A stretch of 64,000 bases of DNA. It comes from Tranquillimonas rosea. GTDB lineage: Bacteria; Pseudomonadota; Alphaproteobacteria; Rhodobacterales; Rhodobacteraceae. The stretch is taken from the NCBI RefSeq assembly GCF_900111315.1, contig NZ_FOGU01000003.1, positions 368,610 through 432,609 on the forward strand, read 5' to 3'. Position 1 is the first letter of the stretch, and each line of letters opens with the position of its first letter. Of the stretch, positions 50,145-58,957 are shown one piece after another. Both the position numbers and the translations under genes were made by a program. Below the pieces are notes generated by a model. It made no database searches, was not told the origin of the DNA, and saw only the letters and a list, made by a program, of their open reading frames with translations.

Positions 50145-51170
50145 ATGTCAGACGTAAGCAAGCCCGCGGGGTTCTATGCGCTCAAGAGCCTCACGCCGGG
50201 CGCAGCCCAGCTTCACAGGCTTTCCGCCCTGCTGACCCTTGTTCTGCTGATCCTCGGTTTCGCGCTGGCAAGCCCGGCGTTCCTGTCGGTCAACAACTCG
50301 CTGACGGTGCTTCTCCAGACCTCGGTGATCGGGCTTCTTGGCATCGGGATGACCATGGTCATCATCACCGGCGGCATCGATCTGTCCGTGGGCTCCGTCC
50401 TCGCCCTCTCGGGTGTCATTACGGGGATGAGCGTGAAGGCAGGTCTGCCGGTCATTCCCGCCATGACGCTTGGCGTGATTGCCGGCGGTCTCTGCGGGGC
50501 CTTCAATGGTTTCGTGATCACCAAGCTGCGCATCCCGCCCTTCGTGGCCACGCTCGGCATGATGCTGATCGCGCGGGGTATCGCGCTGCAACTGACCGGA
50601 GCCGCCCCGATCTCCCAGCTGGGCGAGGCCTTCGGCACACTCGGCAACGGCGCGCTTTTCCGCGTGGTCGAGATGCGCGACAACGGCTTTCCGCGCGTCG
50701 TCTTTCCGGGCATCCCCTACCCCGCCATCCTGCTGCTGATCGTGGCCATCGGCGCCGCCTACCTGCTGCGCCGCCGCCAGATCGGCCGCCACATCTACGC
50801 CACCGGCTCGAACGAGGAAGCGGCGCGCCTGTCCGGCGTGCGCGTGGATACCACCAAGCTCTATGCCTACGTCATGTCCGGCGCGCTGGCGGGCCTTGCG
50901 GGCAACGTGCTGATGTCGCGCCTTGTCACCGCCCAGCCGAGCGAGGGCGTGATGTATGAACTCGACGCCATCGCCGCGGCCGTTATCGGCGGCGCCTCGC
51001 TCTCGGGCGGCGTGGGCGGTGTGTCGGGCACCATGATCGGCGCCTTCATCATCGGCATCCTGCGCAACGGGCTGAACATGGCGGGCGTCTCCGCCTTCAT
51101 CCAGCAGATCGTGATCGGCTTTGTCGTGATCGGTGCCGTCTGGATCGACCAGATCCGCAACCGGCCCTGA
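50145..51170 (+). CDS. RbsC-type sugar ABC transporter permease
   Basis: A 341-residue BPD_transp_2 permease with about 9-10 helices. Typical parts are GLLGIGMTMVIITGGIDLSVGSVLALSGV, GFVITKLRIPPFVATLGMMLIARGIA, GRHIYATGSNEEAARLSGVRVDTTKLYAYVMSGALAGLAG and GGASLSGGVGGVSGTMIGAFIIGIL. GGGGAGG lies before ATG 50145. It starts an operon with the binding protein, ATPase and sugar-acid enzymes, so it imports the sugar degraded by the cluster. Confidence 0.9.
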   Translation: MSDVSKPAGFYALKSLTPGAAQLHRLSALLTLVLLILGFALASPAFLSVNNSLTVLLQTSVIGLLGIGMTMVIITGGIDLSVGSVLALSGVITGMSVKAGLPVIPAMTLGVIAGGLCGAFNGFVITKLRIPPFVATLGMMLIARGIALQLTGAAPISQLGEAFGTLGNGALFRVVEMRDNGFPRVVFPGIPYPAILLLIVAIGAAYLLRRRQIGRHIYATGSNEEAARLSGVRVDTTKLYAYVMSGALAGLAGNVLMSRLVTAQPSEGVMYELDAIAAAVIGGASLSGGVGGVSGTMIGAFIIGILRNGLNMAGVSAFIQQIVIGFVVIGAVWIDQIRNRP

Positions 51171-51214
51171 AGCCGGACGGAAAGACAGACATCTCAACAG
51201 TGGAGGAGGAAGAG

Positions 51215-52153
51215 ATGAAATTCATGAAACTAGGCCTGCTGACGTCGGCGATGGCGCTCGCGGCGGGGACCGTCAGCGCCGGCGAGATCGCCGTGATCGT
51301 CAAGACCACCAGCTCGAACTTCTGGCAGAACGTCAATAAGGGCGCGTCCGCCGCCATCGAAGGGCAGTCCGAACACACCATGAGCTTTGACGGCCCGGCC
51401 ACTGAAAGCGCGATTTCCGACCAGGTGAACCTTGTCGAGAACGCCATCAACCGCGGTGTCTCGGGCATCGTGCTCGCGCCCTCGGACCCCGAAGCGCTCG
51501 CCCCGGCGGTCAAACGCGCCTACGAATCCGGCATCCCGGTCGTCATCATCGATAGCGCGCTCGGCGAAGGCGCCGAGGGCACCTATCAGGCCTTCCTGTC
51601 CACCGACAACTGCGCCGCCGGCGAGCAGGTCGCGGAACGCATGATCGAAGAGGCGGGAACGGATGGCAAGGTCGCCATCATGTCCTATGTCGCGGGCGTG
51701 GGCTCCGAGATCGGCCGCGTGGGCTGCTTCACCGACTATATCGAGGCGAACTCGGACCTCGAGATCGTGGGCCCCTACTACTCGCAGTCGCAGATGGCCA
51801 ACGCGCTCAACCAGACCACCGACGTGCTGTCCGCGAACCCCGATCTGGTCGGAATCTTCGGCGCCAACGAACCCACCGCCGTCGGCATGGGCCGCGCGCT
51901 GGTGCAGTCGGGCAAGGCGGGCCAGCTGGTCGCGCTCGGCTTCGACGGCAACGCGGACCTGCAGGAATTCGTGCGTGACGGCGTGCTTGAGGCCATTGCC
52001 GTGCAGGGCTCCTTCGCCATGGGCGAGATGGGCGTGAACACGGTGATCGACGTGCTCGAAGGCGAGAGCGTCGAGGACTTCATCAACACCGGCGTCGTCG
52101 TGGTCGATGAAAGCAACATCGACTCCGACAAGGCGCAGAACGTCCTCTACTGA
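51215..52153 (+). CDS. RbsB-type sugar-binding protein
   Basis: 312 residues with a signal peptide (KLGLLTSAMALAAGTVSA) and a periplasmic_binding_4 fold: IAVIVKTTSSNFWQNVNKGASAAIEG, VNLVENAINRGVSGIVLAPSDPEALAPAVKRAYESGIPVVIIDS, YQAFLSTDNCAAGEQVAERMIEEAG and LVALGFDGNADLQEFVRDGVLEAIAVQ. It resembles ribose/allose-type binding proteins. GGAGGAGG lies before ATG 51215. A stem-loop follows 7 bases after the stop. Confidence 0.9.
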   Translation: MKFMKLGLLTSAMALAAGTVSAGEIAVIVKTTSSNFWQNVNKGASAAIEGQSEHTMSFDGPATESAISDQVNLVENAINRGVSGIVLAPSDPEALAPAVKRAYESGIPVVIIDSALGEGAEGTYQAFLSTDNCAAGEQVAERMIEEAGTDGKVAIMSYVAGVGSEIGRVGCFTDYIEANSDLEIVGPYYSQSQMANALNQTTDVLSANPDLVGIFGANEPTAVGMGRALVQSGKAGQLVALGFDGNADLQEFVRDGVLEAIAVQGSFAMGEMGVNTVIDVLEGESVEDFINTGVVVVDESNIDSDKAQNVLY

Positions 52154-52160
52154 TCCAACG

Positions 52161-52185
52161 CCGGGGGCGGCGCACCCGCCCCCGG
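52161..52185 (+). terminator. Intercistronic stem-loop after the binding-protein gene
   Basis: CCGGGGGCGG and CCGCCCCCGG form a perfect 10-bp stem with a 5-base loop between the binding-protein stop and the ATPase gene. No T-run follows; it probably stabilises the upstream mRNA and reduces read-through. Confidence 0.65.
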
Positions 52186-52215
52186 ACACCCGCAGCCGCA
52201 GGGAAAGGCCCCCTC

Positions 52216-52992
52216 ATGACCGAACATCCGCTGGTCGAGATGATCGACATCGAAAAGCACTTCGGAGGTGTCCGCGCGGTCGAGCATGTCTCGCTCGACC
52301 TATGGCCCGGCGAGGTCGTGGGCGTGCTGGGCCACAACGGAGCGGGCAAGTCCTGCCTGATGCGCATCCTCTCGGGCGCGATGATCCCAAACGGGGGCGA
52401 GATCCGCGTCGGCGGAAAGACGGTGGAATTCACCGAGCCCAACGATGCGCGCGCCGTCGGGATCGAGACGATCTACCAGACGCTGGCGCTTGCCGATCAC
52501 CTCGACGCGCCCAAGAACCTGTTCCTGGGCCGCGAGCTGAAGACACGCTTCGGCAACCTTGACGATGCGCGGATGCACGAGGAAGCGCGCGAGGTGCTGG
52601 CGCGGCTGAACCCGAATTTCAAGAACCTCCGCGACCCGGTGTCGAGCCTGTCCGGCGGCCAGCGACAGGTGATCGCCATCGCCCGCGCGATCTACTTCGA
52701 CACCAAGATCCTGATCATGGACGAACCGACGGCGGCGCTTGGCCCCTCGGAGACCGCTATGGTTGCCGACCTCATTCGCCAGCTTCGCGCCGAGGGCATC
52801 GGCATCTTCCTCGTGAGCCACGACATGCACGACGTCTTCGACCTCTGCGACCGGATCGTGGTCATGAACAAGGGCAAGGTCGTCGGCGCCCATGCCATCG
52901 AGGAAGTGAGCAAGGACGACGTGCTGAGCCTGATCGTGAAGGGCGAACTTCCCGCCGACTGGTCGGCCCGCAACCTGGAGGCGGCGCTATGA
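52216..52992 (+). CDS. Sugar ABC transporter ATP-binding protein (single domain)
   Basis: 258 residues, one ABC domain. Walker [16 protein letters not shown]-loop [24 protein letters not shown], signature [16 protein letters not shown], Walker [16 protein letters not shown], switch [15 protein letters not shown]. RbsC-type permeases usually work with double-domain RbsA/XylG ATPases of about 500 residues; this one is the single-domain form found in some FrcA-type systems. It overlaps the following dehydrogenase by ATGA. Confidence 0.9.
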   Translation: MTEHPLVEMIDIEKHFGGVRAVEHVSLDLWPGEVVGVLGHNGAGKSCLMRILSGAMIPNGGEIRVGGKTVEFTEPNDARAVGIETIYQTLALADHLDAPKNLFLGRELKTRFGNLDDARMHEEAREVLARLNPNFKNLRDPVSSLSGGQRQVIAIARAIYFDTKILIMDEPTAALGPSETAMVADLIRQLRAEGIGIFLVSHDMHDVFDLCDRIVVMNKGKVVGAHAIEEVSKDDVLSLIVKGELPADWSARNLEAAL

Positions 52993-53999
52993 AAGACCTG
53001 GCCTCCGGCACCATGACCTGCGGCGTCTGCGCCGAACCTGGCACCTTCCGGACCGAAGAGCGCCCCCTGCCCCAGGACCCGCCCGAGGGGCACGTCCTTG
53101 TCGATATCGCGGCCATCGGCATCTGTGGCACGGACTACCACATCTTCGAGGGCAAACACCCCTACCTCGACTACCCGCGCGTCATCGGCCACGAGCTGTC
53201 GGGCACCATCGCCTCGGGGCCGGACGCAGGGCAGCTTGTGGTCGTGAACCCCTATATCTCGTGCGGCACCTGCCGCGCCTGCCGGCGTGGCAAGCCCAAC
53301 TGCTGTACTGCGATCTCGGTCCTGGGCGTGCACCGCGACGGCGGCATGTGCGCCCAGCTCTCGGTGCCGCGCGGCAACCTCTATCCCGCCGAGGGGCTGA
53401 CGCCCCAGCAGGCCGCGATGGTCGAATTCCTGGCCATCGGCGCCCACGCCGTGGCACGCTCGGGCACTGGTGAAGGCGACCTGGCGCTGGTCACCGGCGC
53501 GGGGCCAATCGGGCTCGGCACCGCGCTGTTTGCTCGTCTTGCCGGAGCCGAGGTGCACCTCATGGATCTCAGCCCCGAACGGCTTGAGACGGCGCGGCGG
53601 CTTTTCGGTTTCGAGCACCTGAACCAGCCCGGTGACGAGATTCTGACCGGCGATCTGGCTGAAGGCTTCGACGTGGTCTTCGATGCGACCGGAAACGCCA
53701 AGGCCATCGAGGCGGGCTTTCCGCTGGTGGCCCACGGCGGCAGCACGGTTCTGGTGAGCGTGGTCAAGGACGACCTGCGCTTTTCGGACCCCGAGTTCCA
53801 CAAGCGCGAGGCCCGCATCATCGGCAGCCGCAATGCGCTCAAGTCCGATTTCGACCGCGTGATGCAGGCGATCCGCGACGGGCATATCCCCGCCGATGCC
53901 CTCGCGTCGGAGGTGGTCCCGCTGGCCGACCTTCCCCACCGTTTCCCCGGCCTCGCCGCCAGCCGCGAGGATATCGTCAAGATCATCGTCACACCGTGA
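52989..53999 (+). CDS. Zinc-dependent alcohol dehydrogenase family protein
   Basis: A 336-residue medium-chain dehydrogenase. Catalytic zinc: [31 protein letters not shown]. Structural zinc: [15 protein letters not shown]. Cofactor motif: [17 protein letters not shown]. It resembles L-gulonate/L-galactonate 5-dehydrogenase and RspB-type proteins that act on sugar acids. It lies between the importer ATPase and the UxaA-type dehydratase (GTGA overlap), so it probably oxidises a C6 aldonate. Its substrate in the L-fucose scheme is not clear. Confidence 0.85.
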   Translation: MKDLASGTMTCGVCAEPGTFRTEERPLPQDPPEGHVLVDIAAIGICGTDYHIFEGKHPYLDYPRVIGHELSGTIASGPDAGQLVVVNPYISCGTCRACRRGKPNCCTAISVLGVHRDGGMCAQLSVPRGNLYPAEGLTPQQAAMVEFLAIGAHAVARSGTGEGDLALVTGAGPIGLGTALFARLAGAEVHLMDLSPERLETARRLFGFEHLNQPGDEILTGDLAEGFDVVFDATGNAKAIEAGFPLVAHGGSTVLVSVVKDDLRFSDPEFHKREARIIGSRNALKSDFDRVMQAIRDGHIPADALASEVVPLADLPHRFPGLAASREDIVKIIVTP

Positions 54000-55534
54000 C
54001 GGCAACTGCGAAGGCCCAGATGACCAGCCCAATCGCCCTGCGCCTGCACGAGGCGGACAACATCATGGTGGCGCTCACCGCCATCACCCCCGGCACCGGG
54101 ATCGCCCCCCACGTCAGCACATCCGAGCCCATCCCGGCCGGCCACAAGGTCGCGCTACGGCCCGTGGCGGCCGGCGAAAATGTCGTGAAGTACGGCCAGA
54201 TCATCGGCACCGCCACGGTCCCCATTGCCGCCGGCGCGCATGTCCACGTCCAGAATCTCGGGATGGGGCAACACCGGCAGGGCTACGGTTTCGGCGAGGC
54301 CGCGCAGGTCCTGCCCCCGGTCGAGAGACCCGCAACCTTCCGCGGCTTTCACCGCCCCTCGGGGCGCGTCGGCACGCGCAACTACCTCGGCATTCTGACG
54401 TCAGTGAACTGCGCGGGCTCGGTCGCGCGCTTCATCGCCGAAGAAGCCAACCGCCAGGACCTGCTGGCCGGGTTTCCCAACGTCGACGGCATCGTGCCCA
54501 TCGTTCACGGCACCGGCTGCGGCATGTCCGGCAAGGGCGAAGGCTACGAGACGCTGTTCCGCACGCTGGCGGGCTACGGGCACAACCCCAACTTCGGCGC
54601 GATCCTCATGGTGGGTCTCGGCTGCGAGGTCATGCAGATCCCCGACCTCATCGACCGCAAGGCGCTGAAGGATGACGCGCGCTTTCGCTACATGACGATC
54701 CAGCAGACCGGCGGCACCCGCGCCACCGTCGACCGCGGCGTGGGCATCCTGCGCGAGCTTGCCGCCGAGGCGAACAAGGCCACGCGCGCAGAGGCCTCTG
54801 CCGCGGACCTGACGCTGGGCATGCAGTGCGGCGGTTCGGACGGCTATTCCGGCATCACCGCCAATCCTGCGCTCGGCGTGGCCTCGGACCTGCTGGTGCG
54901 GCACGGCGGCATCTCGATCCTCTCCGAGACCTCCGAGATCTACGGCGCGGAACACCTGCTGACCCGCCGCGCATTGGACGAACCGACGGGCCGCAAGCTT
55001 ATCGACCTGATCGAATGGTGGGAGGACTACACCGCCCGCAACTTCGGCGAGATGGACAACAATCCCTCGCCCGGCAACAAGCGCGGCGGCCTGACCACCA
55101 TCCTGGAAAAAAGCCTCGGCGCCGTGGCCAAGGGTGGCGCCGCCCCGCTGACGGGCGTCTACAAGTACGGCGAACCCATCGACAAACCCGGCTTCGTTTT
55201 CATGGACAGCCCCGGCTACGATCCCTGTTCGGTCACCGGGCAGACGGCGTCTGGCGCGAACCTCATCGCCTTCACCACCGGGCGGGGCAGCGTGTCGGGC
55301 TACCAGCCCGTGCCCTGCATCAAGATCGCCTCCAATCCCGACCTCTGGAAGCGGATGCAGCCGGACATGGACGTGAACTGCGGCGACATCCTCTCCGGCG
55401 TGACGCTCGAGGACAAGGGGCGCGAGATCTTCGATCTGATGATGCGCGTGGCCTCGGGCGAGGAAACCAAGAGCGAGGCTCAGGGCTTCGGGGCGGTGGA
55501 ATTCGTGCCCTGGCAGATCGGCGCGGTGATGTGA
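53996..55534 (+). CDS. UxaA-family sugar acid dehydratase
   Basis: 512 residues: an N-terminal SAF domain ([22 protein letters not shown]...) and the UxaA catalytic part ([101 protein letters not shown]). Such Fe-dependent enzymes dehydrate D-altronate or D-galactarate to 2-keto-3-deoxy acids. GTG 53996 overlaps the preceding stop. Here the neighbours suggest that it dehydrates a 6-deoxyaldonate such as L-fuconate, taking the place of the enolase-type fuconate dehydratase; this is inference. Confidence 0.86.
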   Translation: MTATAKAQMTSPIALRLHEADNIMVALTAITPGTGIAPHVSTSEPIPAGHKVALRPVAAGENVVKYGQIIGTATVPIAAGAHVHVQNLGMGQHRQGYGFGEAAQVLPPVERPATFRGFHRPSGRVGTRNYLGILTSVNCAGSVARFIAEEANRQDLLAGFPNVDGIVPIVHGTGCGMSGKGEGYETLFRTLAGYGHNPNFGAILMVGLGCEVMQIPDLIDRKALKDDARFRYMTIQQTGGTRATVDRGVGILRELAAEANKATRAEASAADLTLGMQCGGSDGYSGITANPALGVASDLLVRHGGISILSETSEIYGAEHLLTRRALDEPTGRKLIDLIEWWEDYTARNFGEMDNNPSPGNKRGGLTTILEKSLGAVAKGGAAPLTGVYKYGEPIDKPGFVFMDSPGYDPCSVTGQTASGANLIAFTTGRGSVSGYQPVPCIKIASNPDLWKRMQPDMDVNCGDILSGVTLEDKGREIFDLMMRVASGEETKSEAQGFGAVEFVPWQIGAVM

Positions 55535-55562
55535 GCGTCCAAGACCGATACAAGGAAAGACA

Positions 55563-56285
55563 ATGACCGACGTCACCGGACAGAAGGTGCTGATCACCGC
55601 AGCCGCGCAGGGCATCGGCCGCGCAACGGCCGAGACATTCGTGCGCGCGGGTGCAGACGTGATCGCCACCGACATCAACGAAGAGGCGCTGGCCTCGCTC
55701 CGGGGATGCGTCGCGGCGAAACTCGACGTGCGCAACCCTGCCGCCATTGCCGATCTGATCGCCGCGACCGGGCCTGTCGACGTGCTGTTCAATTGCGCGG
55801 GCTTCGTGCATGCGGGATCGGTGCTCGAGGCCAGCGACGACGACCTCGCCTTCGCCTGGGATCTCAACGTCATGTCCATGACCCGCATGATCCGCGCCGT
55901 CCTGCCGGGCATGCTGGAACGCGGCGGCGGCTGCATCCTCAACATGTCGTCTGTGGCCTCCTCGCTGAAGGGCGTGCCCAACCGCTTCGTCTACTCGACC
56001 ACCAAGGCCGCCGTTCTGGGCCTGACCAAGTCGGTCTCGGCCGACTACGTGGGCCGGGGCATCCGCTGCAACGCCATCTGCCCCGGCACGGTGCAATCGC
56101 CCTCGCTCGACGAGCGGCTTGCCGCGACAGGCGACTACGACAAGGCGCGGTCCGAGTTCATCGCGCGCCAACCCATGGGCCGCATCGCCGAGGCCGAGGA
56201 GATCGCGGATCTCGCCGTCTACCTCGCCGGGGCCACCTACACGACCGGCCAGGCCCTCTGCATCGACGGCGGCTGGACGATCTGA
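55563..56285 (+). CDS. SDR, probable 2-keto-3-deoxy-L-fuconate dehydrogenase
   Basis: A 240-residue SDR with ITAAAQGIGRATAE as cofactor motif, LFNCAGFV, the SSVAS...YSTTKAA active site and GQALCIDGGWTI at the C-terminus. The pattern TDINEEALASL, KLDVRNPAAI and RCNAICPGTVQSPSLDERL matches the dehydrogenase that oxidises 2-keto-3-deoxy-L-fuconate or L-rhamnonate at C4. It is followed by the FAH-type hydrolase that would split the 2,4-diketo product. Confidence 0.87.
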   Translation: MTDVTGQKVLITAAAQGIGRATAETFVRAGADVIATDINEEALASLRGCVAAKLDVRNPAAIADLIAATGPVDVLFNCAGFVHAGSVLEASDDDLAFAWDLNVMSMTRMIRAVLPGMLERGGGCILNMSSVASSLKGVPNRFVYSTTKAAVLGLTKSVSADYVGRGIRCNAICPGTVQSPSLDERLAATGDYDKARSEFIARQPMGRIAEAEEIADLAVYLAGATYTTGQALCIDGGWTI

Positions 56286-56307
56286 ACGCAAGAAAGAAGG
56301 ACAGGAC

Positions 56308-57153
56308 ATGAAACTTCTGCGCTTTGGCGCCAAGGGTGCCGAGAAACCGGGCCTGCTGCACGAGGACGGCACCATCCGCGACCTCTCTGGCGTGATCGAC
56401 GATCTTGCCGGGGAGAGCCTGCACCCCGACGGGCTGGCCAAGATCGCCGCGACCGACGCGGGCTCGCTGCCGGTGGTCGATGGCGATCCACGGCTCGGTC
56501 CGCCGATCGCGGGCACCGGCAAGTTCATCTGCATCGGCCTCAACTACTCGGACCACGCGGCCGAGACCGGCGCCACCGTGCCGCCCGAGCCGATCATCTT
56601 CATGAAAGCCACGAGCGCAATCTGCGGACCAAACGATCCCATCGTGATCCCGCGCGGGTCGAAAAAGACCGACTGGGAGGTCGAGCTGGCTGTGGTCATC
56701 GGCAAGCCTGCCAAATACGTCTCCGAGGATCAGGCGATGGATCACGTCGCGGGCTTTGCCATCACCAACGACGTCTCCGAGCGCGCCTTCCAAGCGGAAC
56801 GGCAGGGCCAGTGGACCAAGGGCAAAAGCTGCGACAACTTCGGCCAGATCGGGCCCTGGCTGGTCACCCCGGACGAGGTCGCCGACCCGCAGGACCTGCC
56901 GATGTGGCTGACCGTCAACGGTGAGGCCATGCAGAACGGCACCAGCGCCACCATGGTCTACGGCGTGCGCTTCCTCGTCTCCTATCTCAGCCAGTTCATG
57001 ACGCTGCACCCCGGTGACGTGATCTCGACCGGCACGCCCCCGGGCGTGGGCCTCGGCATGTCGCCACAGCGCTTCCTCAAGGAGGGCGACGTGGTGGAGC
57101 TCGGGATCAAGGGGCTGGGGCAGCAACGGCAGGACGTCATCTCCGACGCCTGA
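56308..57153 (+). CDS. FAH-family 2,4-diketo-3-deoxy-L-fuconate hydrolase
   Basis: A 281-residue fumarylacetoacetase-fold enzyme: MKLLRFGAKGAEKPGLL, FICIGLNYSDHAAETGATVPPEPIIFMKATSAICGPNDPI, DWEVELAVVIGKPAKYV (metal-binding Glu), WTKGKSCDNFGQIGPWLVTPDEV and DVISTGTPPGVGLGM. These match hydrolases that split 2,4-diketo-3-deoxy-L-fuconate or L-rhamnonate into pyruvate and L-lactate. It is the last gene of the importer operon. AGGACAGGAC precedes ATG 56308. Confidence 0.88.
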   Translation: MKLLRFGAKGAEKPGLLHEDGTIRDLSGVIDDLAGESLHPDGLAKIAATDAGSLPVVDGDPRLGPPIAGTGKFICIGLNYSDHAAETGATVPPEPIIFMKATSAICGPNDPIVIPRGSKKTDWEVELAVVIGKPAKYVSEDQAMDHVAGFAITNDVSERAFQAERQGQWTKGKSCDNFGQIGPWLVTPDEVADPQDLPMWLTVNGEAMQNGTSATMVYGVRFLVSYLSQFMTLHPGDVISTGTPPGVGLGMSPQRFLKEGDVVELGIKGLGQQRQDVISDA

Positions 57154-57267
57154 ACCGCGCGGCGAGCCAGGCCTGCCGGAGAGCAGATATAGAGATTGCG
57201 CACAGCTTGCCGCCTCAGCGCTCGTTCGCTCTGCCGGCGCGTGCGCTTGCGCAGCACAATCTTTCCG

Positions 57268-57333
57268 CTAATCCAATCCGACCAGACTGCAGCTATTCGT
57301 GCCCAGATCGATGCCGAGGATCACTATGCTCAT
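57268..57333 (-). pseudogene. N-terminal scrap of an IS110-family transposase
   Basis: The frame encodes MSIVILGIDLGTNSCSLVGLD and then stops. It matches the first 20 residues of IS110-type DEDD transposases (GIDLGKNSCSLVGLDA). The Asp of the catalytic motif is present but the rest is missing. It lies between the FAH gene and the IS66 remnant. Confidence 0.65.
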
Positions 57334-57377
57334 GGTTCGCTCCTTCGTAACCGGCCGGTTGATACCGTCGCCTAATT

Positions 57378-58400
57378 CTACGAGTTCCAGTTCCACGGGA
57401 GCAGTTCGTCGACGCGGTTGATCTTGAGATCGTGGATGCGGTCGAGGACATCGGCGAGCCAGGCTTGCGGTTCCAGCCCGCTCATCTTCGCCGTCTCGAT
57501 CAAAGTCATGGCCCGGGCCAGGGTCTCCCCGCCGCTGTCGGAGCCGGCAAAGAGCCAGTTGCGGCGGACAACGCCTATCGGGCGCATCGCACGCTCGGCG
57601 GGGTTCGTCGGGAAAACGGTCCACCGGACCGTTTTCTGGCCCTCCTCACTATCTATCCCTATGCGGCCATCCTCGAGGAATAGCTCAAAAGACGGCCAGC
57701 GGGAGAGTCCGTAGCGGAAGGCCTTCGCGAGAGCGCCTTTGCCCGGGATGAGCAGCAGCTGGGCCTCGGCCCATACCTTGAAGGCGTCGACCTGAGGTCG
57801 GGAGTACTGCACCCGTGCTGTTTTGCGCAGTCCGGCGGGCTGGCCGGCGACCTGCCGTTCGACATCGTAGAGCTTCCCGATCCGGTCGAGCGCCTCCCGC
57901 GCGATCTCGGACGTCGTGGCCTCCCAGACATGGTGGAAGTCGCGCCGCAGATGCGCCCAGCAGGCCGCCTCGCGGAACTGGCTGCTGCCGTCCGCGCGGC
58001 GCCCGTAGAGCTGGCCAAAGCCCGCATAGGCGTCCGCCTGAAGGATACCGCTGCTGTTTTGCAGGTGCTGACGCGGATGCTCGCCTTTTCCGGTCCGGCG
58101 AGAAGCGGTAGACCACGCTTGGCGGCGCCGTGCCGGCCCAGGGCCTCTGGTCCGAGACATAGGCCCAGACCCGCCCCTGCTTGACTCCCTTGCCGAGGCC
58201 GCGGTCGCGGCGGGAGCGGTCCAGGACGCGTATCGGGTTCGCCATCGGTCTCGAACGCATGGCGCCGCGATGGCTCACCGTCCGCATGCAGCACGGGCGC
58301 CGCCATGACTTCGGCCTTGATCCTCTCGATGATCGGCGCGAGCACCTTCATCGCCCGGCCGCACCAGTCCAGCAGCGTGCTATCGGGCACGGTCGCCTGT
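57378..58400 (-). pseudogene. IS66-family transposase (TnpC), truncated and frameshifted
   Basis: Three frames carry successive parts: STLLDWCGRAMKVLAPIIERI (about 58290-58400), then DRSRRDRGLGKGVKQGRVWAYVSD, then from about 58090 to 57378 the long C-terminal part (ADAYAGFGQLYGR, CWAHLRRDFHHVWEAT, ERAMRPIGVVRRNWLFAGSDSGGETLARAMTLIETAKMSGLEPQAWLADVLDRIHDLKINRVDELLPWNW). The N-terminal half is absent, and at least two frameshifts break the gene. A palindrome insertion lies inside it (57613-57635). Confidence 0.85.
57613..57635. repeat. REP-like palindrome inserted in the IS66 gene
   Basis: AAAACGGTCC-ACC-GGACCGTTTT is a perfect 10-bp inverted repeat. It lies where intact IS66 transposases read FLEDGRI-x-IDSN-x-x-ERAMRP; here about 14 extra residues (EEGQKTVRWTVFPT) are inserted in frame. 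The length and symmetry suggest a small palindromic mobile repeat. Confidence 0.6.
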
Positions 58401-58492
58401 GGTTGCGCCACTGATGGTGTGGATGGCCCCGCCAGCGGCATCGCGTTGTGCCAAGGTGGGTCTGTGAAGCACGCACCTGAAGGGAGCCATCC

Positions 58493-58734
58493 ATTGACCA
58501 ACCTACCACCGTCGGCCTCGATCTGGCCAAAAATGTCTTCCAAGTTCACGGAGTGGACGCGGAGGCACGATTGTCTGCCGCCGTCAGTTGCGTCGGTCGC
58601 AGATTCTGGTGTTCTTTGCCCGGCTTAGCCCTTGCCTTGTGGGGATGGAAGCCTGCGCCGGGGCCCATCACTGGGCGCGGGAGCTGGCAGGCCTTGGCCA
58701 TGAAGTCCGTCTTATGCCGCCCGCTTATGTGAAG
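58493..58734 (+). pseudogene. IS110-family transposase fragment, frameshifted
   Basis: The sequence reads IDQPTTVGLDLAKNVFQVHG, then after one frameshift near 58566 continues RRQLRRSQILVFFARLSPCL and EVRLMPPAYVK. This is the N-terminal third of an IS1111/IS110-type transposase; the usual start ATG is ATT here. It ends abruptly and is joined directly to the znuC remnant, so it marks the deletion border. Confidence 0.75.
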
Positions 58735-58735
58735 A

Positions 58736-58957
58736 TCCCATGACCTGCACGTGGTGATGAGTGCCTCCGATCGGGTCGTCTGCCTGAACGGCCATGTGTG
58801 TTGCGAGGGCCGCCCCGAGCGCGTCGCCGAGGCTCCCGAGTATCAGGCCCTCTTCGGCCCGGGCACCGCGGGCACGATGGCCCACTACCGCCACGGCAAT
58901 CACCGTGATCACGGTGATACGGACCATGGCCCCCGGACCAAGGAGGCAGCGGAATGA
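58736..58957 (+). pseudogene. znuC: 3' remnant of the zinc ABC importer ATPase gene
   Basis: The frame reads SHDLHVVMSASDRVVCLNGH, then CCEGRPERVAEAPEYQALFG and a His-rich tail, ending at 58957. This is the switch-His region and C-terminus of ZnuC. All upstream ATPase motifs (Walker A, signature, Walker B) are missing, replaced by the IS110 fragment. About 73 of some 260 residues remain, so the product cannot hydrolyse ATP. It overlaps znuB by 4 bases. Confidence 0.8.
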
